The notes under the pieces were generated by a model that ran no database searches, had not been told where the DNA came from, and saw only the letters and a program-made list of their open reading frames with translations. A program made the position numbers and the translations under genes. Shown piece after piece: positions 7,139-9,854 of a DNA stretch of 9,854 nucleotides. Within the stretch, counting starts at the first letter, position 1. Each line of letters begins with the position of its first letter. The DNA is from an uncultured Candidatus Melainabacteria bacterium. Its GTDB lineage: Bacteria; Cyanobacteriota; Vampirovibrionia; Gastranaerophilales; Gastranaerophilaceae. The stretch lies in the NCBI GenBank assembly GCA_934693215.1, contig CAKUVB010000056.1, positions 1-9,854 of the forward strand, given 5' to 3'.

Positions 7139-7837
7139 ATGGATATTTTAGGTTTAATAAATTTGTTCAAAAAAACGAGTATGTTCTTTTTACGTTTACA
7201 AGAACAGTTAATAACAATGCGATTGAGTTTGTTTTTAAATAAGCATAAAAAACATTTAAAATCGACTGTTGTTATTACTGCAGAAATAGAAACAAAGAAA
7301 CAACAACTCAATGAAGAACTGAAATTGTTACTAAAAAAATACAAGAACAATGCTTCGTTAATCTTGGACTATATTCAAGAACATCAAACAAAAGTTTATA
7401 AACTAAGAAACGCAAAAGAAATTCTTAAGAAATTAGGTGAAGAAGAAGGATTACTTCCAGCATATTCAGGATTAAAAGCTTTAGTTATAAATTTGGTATT
7501 ATTTAAAAAATTTGCTTTCAAAACAGAATCTGTATTCATTATTGATGAAGAAAACATTGATATATATTATTTAATACAACAATTCCATCGTTGGTATTTT
7601 ATGTATAACGGATTCTCTGGCTTTGATGAAAAATCTCAAAACTTGTTAAAGGCAGTAAACAAAGGTAACGAAGATAATGTTATTGCAAAATTAAAACCTC
7701 AAGAGTTTGAACTACTTAATGATGCAATAGCAAGAGATGTTGAATCAATAACCTTTGTAGAGCAATACGCAAGAGAAACAGGTGGAAGTAAAAAAGCATT
7801 AGAAAAAATTAAAAACGGACTTGGTGCAAAGATTTAG
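7139..7837 (+). CDS. Unknown 232-residue protein with predicted coiled coil
   Basis: I do not recognise this protein. It has an amphipathic, basic N-terminus (1-40) and a Lys/Glu/Gln-rich stretch at about 45-100 likely to form helices or a coiled coil. A moderately hydrophobic patch lies at about 109-124 and an aromatic cluster around FHRWYFMYNGFSGF at about 150-163, followed by a mostly helical C-terminus. There are no cysteines, metal motifs, P-loop or obvious signal peptide, so it is probably cytoplasmic or membrane-peripheral. Codon use resembles its neighbours. The ATG at 7139 is the first start after an in-frame stop at 7121-7123 but lacks a ribosome binding site. ATGs at 7181 or 7217 are other possible starts. 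It is transcribed with or just ahead of yjbQ, so any functional link to that gene is speculative. Confidence 0.75.
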   Translation: MDILGLINLFKKTSMFFLRLQEQLITMRLSLFLNKHKKHLKSTVVITAEIETKKQQLNEELKLLLKKYKNNASLILDYIQEHQTKVYKLRNAKEILKKLGEEEGLLPAYSGLKALVINLVLFKKFAFKTESVFIIDEENIDIYYLIQQFHRWYFMYNGFSGFDEKSQNLLKAVNKGNEDNVIAKLKPQEFELLNDAIARDVESITFVEQYARETGGSKKALEKIKNGLGAKI

Positions 7838-7849
7838 TTATGGTATTAT
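7821..7849 (+). promoter_or_regulatory. Probable extended -10 promoter for the yjbQ-permease pair
   Basis: TTGGTG (7821-7826) and TATTAT (7844-7849) are 17 bases apart. The -10 is preceded by TGG (7841-7843), giving the TGn extension that makes a strong -35 box unnecessary. Initiation would fall near 7856, just ahead of the AAGGAG at 7862-7867. The -35 box lies in the last codons of the upstream gene. yjbQ and the permease could therefore be expressed independently of the 232-residue gene. Confidence 0.45.
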
Positions 7850-7874
7850 AAATACATAATTAAGGAGTGTATCA

Positions 7875-8291
7875 ATGGGTGTAGTTAATGAAATGTTTAC
7901 TGTAAATACGGAAGGTTTTACAGATATTATAGATATAACCAAAAAGGTAGAAAATTGTTTAAACTGTCACCCTGTAAAAGATGCAACAGTAGTTGTTTCA
8001 GTTGCCGGCAGTACAGCAGGTATTACAACTATTGAGTATGAACCGGGATTATTACAAGATTTGCCGGAAGCCTTCGACAAAATTGCACCTCAGGGTGGAA
8101 TTTATCATCACGACGAAACATGGCACGATGGAAACGGTAATGCACATATATTGGCATCTATCGTTGGTTCTTCTGTTACAATACCTGTTGTTGATGGAAT
8201 TTTATTTTTAGGAACTTGGCAACAAATAGTTCTTATTGATTTTGATAACAAACACCGTTCTCGCAATATTTGTGTTCAAATTTGTATGTAG
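7875..8291 (+). CDS. yjbQ: YjbQ/UPF0047 family protein (secondary thiamine-phosphate synthase type)
   Basis: A 138-residue cytoplasmic protein of the UPF0047/YjbQ family. Family hallmarks are clear: GSTAGITTIEYEPGL at 45-59, YHHDETWHDGNGNAH at 77-91 and, near the C-terminus, LFLGTWQQIVLIDFDNKHRSR. The conserved histidines and aspartates probably line the active site. Members of this family have been reported to show weak thiamine-phosphate synthase activity that can rescue thiE mutants, but the true physiological role is unsettled. The start is well defined, with AAGGAG at 7862-7867, 7 bases before the ATG. Its end may overlap the permease gene. Length is normal for the family, and no thi gene or TPP riboswitch is visible around it. 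Confidence 0.93.
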   Translation: MGVVNEMFTVNTEGFTDIIDITKKVENCLNCHPVKDATVVVSVAGSTAGITTIEYEPGLLQDLPEAFDKIAPQGGIYHHDETWHDGNGNAHILASIVGSSVTIPVVDGILFLGTWQQIVLIDFDNKHRSRNICVQICM

Positions 8292-8317
8292 AGAGTGTTT
8301 GTACTATCCTTATAGAT

Positions 8318-9682
8318 ATGGGATATAGACACAAACTCAATTTATCAGATTCAATATCAATTGTTGCAGGCTCAATGATTGGGTGTGGAATATTTATTGT
8401 ATCAGCTGATATTGCAAGACAAGTACAATCCGGATTGTTAATGATGTTAGTTTGGATTGTAGCGGGTATTGTTACTATGTGTGGTTCGTTATCGTTTGCA
8501 GAATTATCTGCTAATATTTCAGAAGAAGGCGGACAATATATATATTTGAAACGTATTTATAATGATACTGTTGCTTTTTTATATGGCTGGACAACTTTTT
8601 TGGTTATCCAAACAGGAATTATTGCGGCAGTTTGTACTGCTTTTTCAAAATTTATCGGGCTTTTAATACCTTTTATAAGTGCAAATAACTACTTGTTCCA
8701 TATCGGAGCTTTTCATATCTCAACTCAAAAAATATTTACGGTTTTGGTTGTAATATTATTAACCTTTATAAATTCAAGAGGTTTAAAACATGGTGTTTTT
8801 ACCCAAAACTTATTCACAGTAACAAAAGTTCTTTCAATGATTGGTATTGTAGGATTAGGCTTGTTCTTGGGTGCTAATTTTCATACTTTAAAAATGAATT
8901 TAGTAATGCCAATACATTTTAACTTTGATACAATAAACATTCTTGGTACGGCAACAGTTGGGGCCTTGTTTGCGTCTATTACGTGGAATAATATAACCTT
9001 TGTTTCTGGAGATATAGAAAAACCTGAGAAAACAATTCCTAAAGCATTGTTTATTGGAACAAGTATTGTATTGGGATTGTATTTCTTGATAAATAGTATT
9101 TATGTATCAGCTATGCCATTGAATTTGATACAAAATGCACCTGAAGATATTGTGGCGGCTCAATTAATGTCTATAATATTTGGACCGGTTGGAAAAACTA
9201 TCGCTGCTATTATTATTATGATATCTGCGTTTGGTAGTGCAAACGGAATTATACTTGCGGGAGCAAGAGTTTATTACAAAATGGCAAAAGATAGAGCCTT
9301 TTTTAGAGGTTTGGCAGCAATAGATAGAAAAAGTAGAGTTCCTCACAATTCATTATGGATACAGTGCTTGTGGGTTTGTATTTTGGTTATGTGGGGCAAT
9401 TATACACAACTTTTGGATTATGTAATCTATACTACGTTAATATTTTATTGGATAACAACATTTGGAATATTCTTGTATCGCAAACGAGTTGGCTTAAAGA
9501 ATTTAAAATTCAAAGTTTGGACAATAATACCGGTTCTATATTTATTGGTAACAGGCTATATTTTGGTTTGCTTAACATTATTCAAACCAACTTATACACT
9601 TCCGGGACTTTTGATTACTCTTGCAGGTTTGCCTGTATACTATTTTTGGAACAACTCTCACAAACAAATCTCTGACTCATAA
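8318..9682 (+). CDS. APC-family amino-acid permease
   Basis: A polytopic inner-membrane transporter of the amino acid-polyamine-organocation superfamily, with about 12 hydrophobic helices and 454 residues from the chosen start. The first helix carries the substrate-backbone-binding signature GSMIGCGIFI (18-27). It is followed by AELSANISEEGGQYIYLKRIY and a FLYGWTTFLVIQTG segment, as in the LAT/SteT-like branch that exchanges or imports neutral amino acids. The actual substrate cannot be named. The ATG at 8318 is preferred because the protein then begins 11 residues before the first helix, as is usual. An upstream in-frame TTG at 8270, overlapping yjbQ by 22 bases, would add 16 atypical residues. 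Neither start has a ribosome binding site, so coupling to yjbQ translation is likely. Confidence 0.93.
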   Translation: MGYRHKLNLSDSISIVAGSMIGCGIFIVSADIARQVQSGLLMMLVWIVAGIVTMCGSLSFAELSANISEEGGQYIYLKRIYNDTVAFLYGWTTFLVIQTGIIAAVCTAFSKFIGLLIPFISANNYLFHIGAFHISTQKIFTVLVVILLTFINSRGLKHGVFTQNLFTVTKVLSMIGIVGLGLFLGANFHTLKMNLVMPIHFNFDTINILGTATVGALFASITWNNITFVSGDIEKPEKTIPKALFIGTSIVLGLYFLINSIYVSAMPLNLIQNAPEDIVAAQLMSIIFGPVGKTIAAIIIMISAFGSANGIILAGARVYYKMAKDRAFFRGLAAIDRKSRVPHNSLWIQCLWVCILVMWGNYTQLLDYVIYTTLIFYWITTFGIFLYRKRVGLKNLKFKVWTIIPVLYLLVTGYILVCLTLFKPTYTLPGLLITLAGLPVYYFWNNSHKQISDS

Positions 9683-9686
9683 ATCA

Positions 9687-9854
9687 TCAGGTGAATATCT
9701 TAAATGTCGTGTCTACGTTATCCTTGATTATACTTTTTATAGAATCAAGTTCTGTTTTGATTGCATCTTGTTCTGTCTCAAGTTTATTCATTCTGATATC
9801 AATTTGTTTTTCTTTAGAATTAATATCAGCTTTTTCTGATTCATATTTAGACAA
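9687..9854 (-). CDS. C-terminal fragment of a coiled-coil protein (continues past the window)
   Basis: On the minus strand an open frame enters from the window edge and runs 55 codons to a TGA at 9687-9689. The peptide is highly charged and strongly heptad-like (ESEKADINSKEKQIDIRMNK, then LETEQDAIKTELDSIKSI), ending in DNVDTTFKIFT. That pattern looks like real protein: a long coiled coil with a short aromatic tail. By contrast, the plus strand here has only low-complexity, cysteine- and phenylalanine-rich frames. The gene converges on the permease, with only 4 bases between the stop codons and no hairpin seen. Function unknown, because most of the protein lies outside the window. Confidence 0.65.
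   Translation of the reverse strand: MSKYESEKADINSKEKQIDIRMNKLETEQDAIKTELDSIKSIIKDNVDTTFKIFT

Noticed and set aside
7129..7350. 73-codon minus-strand frame over the start of the 232-residue gene
   Set aside because: Phe/Ser/Asn-rich product without a start signal, contained in a longer, better-composed gene on the other strand.
7838..7874. TPP riboswitch ahead of yjbQ
   Set aside because: The gap is only 37 bases, far too short for the aptamer, and no conserved riboswitch core was seen.
8270..8317. Upstream TTG start for the permease
   Set aside because: It adds 16 residues not typical of the family, overlaps yjbQ and has no ribosome binding site. The ATG at 8318 fits the family better, though the TTG is not excluded.
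9621..9839. 72-codon plus-strand frame at the right edge
   Set aside because: It begins inside the permease gene and is Phe/Cys-rich. The same bases on the minus strand encode a plausible coiled coil.

Overview
The window is about 9.9 kb of very AT-rich bacterial DNA, densely coded, with short intergenic gaps, several overlapping genes and mostly AAGG/GGAG-type ribosome binding sites. Standard stop codons are used (TAA, TAG, and one TGA) and tryptophan is TGG. A flagellar cluster, low GC and the other gene families would fit a Gastranaerophilales/Melainabacteria-type gut bacterium. Other low-GC flagellated lineages are not excluded. This placement is inference, because no marker gene in the window settles taxonomy.

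Region 1 (1-5038, + strand) is a flagellar basal-body and export operon, fliF-fliG-fliH-fliI. It runs from a sigma70-like promoter at 116-144 to a strong hairpin terminator just after fliI. FliF forms the MS ring, FliG is the rotor/switch protein bound to the FliF C-terminus, and FliI is the export ATPase with FliH as its regulator. fliG/fliH and fliH/fliI overlap, which suggests translational coupling. fliE is not upstream and fliJ is not downstream within the window.

Region 2 (5063-5855, - strand) holds a zeta-toxin/COG4185-like P-loop protein followed by an overlapping 65-residue unknown protein. It resembles a two-gene toxin-antitoxin-like module in reversed order and converges on fliI across a shared hairpin. 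Region 3 (5907-7005, - strand) is a two-gene redox operon: a membrane-anchored thioredoxin-fold protein with a CSEC site, overlapping a CcdA/DsbD-beta-like membrane electron carrier. Together they probably move reducing equivalents across the inner membrane.

Region 4 (7139-9682, + strand) holds an unrecognised 232-residue coiled-coil-like protein, then a YjbQ/UPF0047 protein with its own probable extended -10 promoter. An APC-family amino-acid permease follows, coupled to yjbQ. The window ends in the C-terminal 55 codons of a coiled-coil protein on the minus strand (9687-9854), which converges on the permease gene with only four bases between the stop codons.

No tRNA, rRNA, CRISPR array, insertion sequence or prophage gene was seen. 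Nothing here is clearly a new system. The best leads are the zeta-like/small-ORF pair, the orphan 232-residue protein and the terminal coiled-coil fragment.
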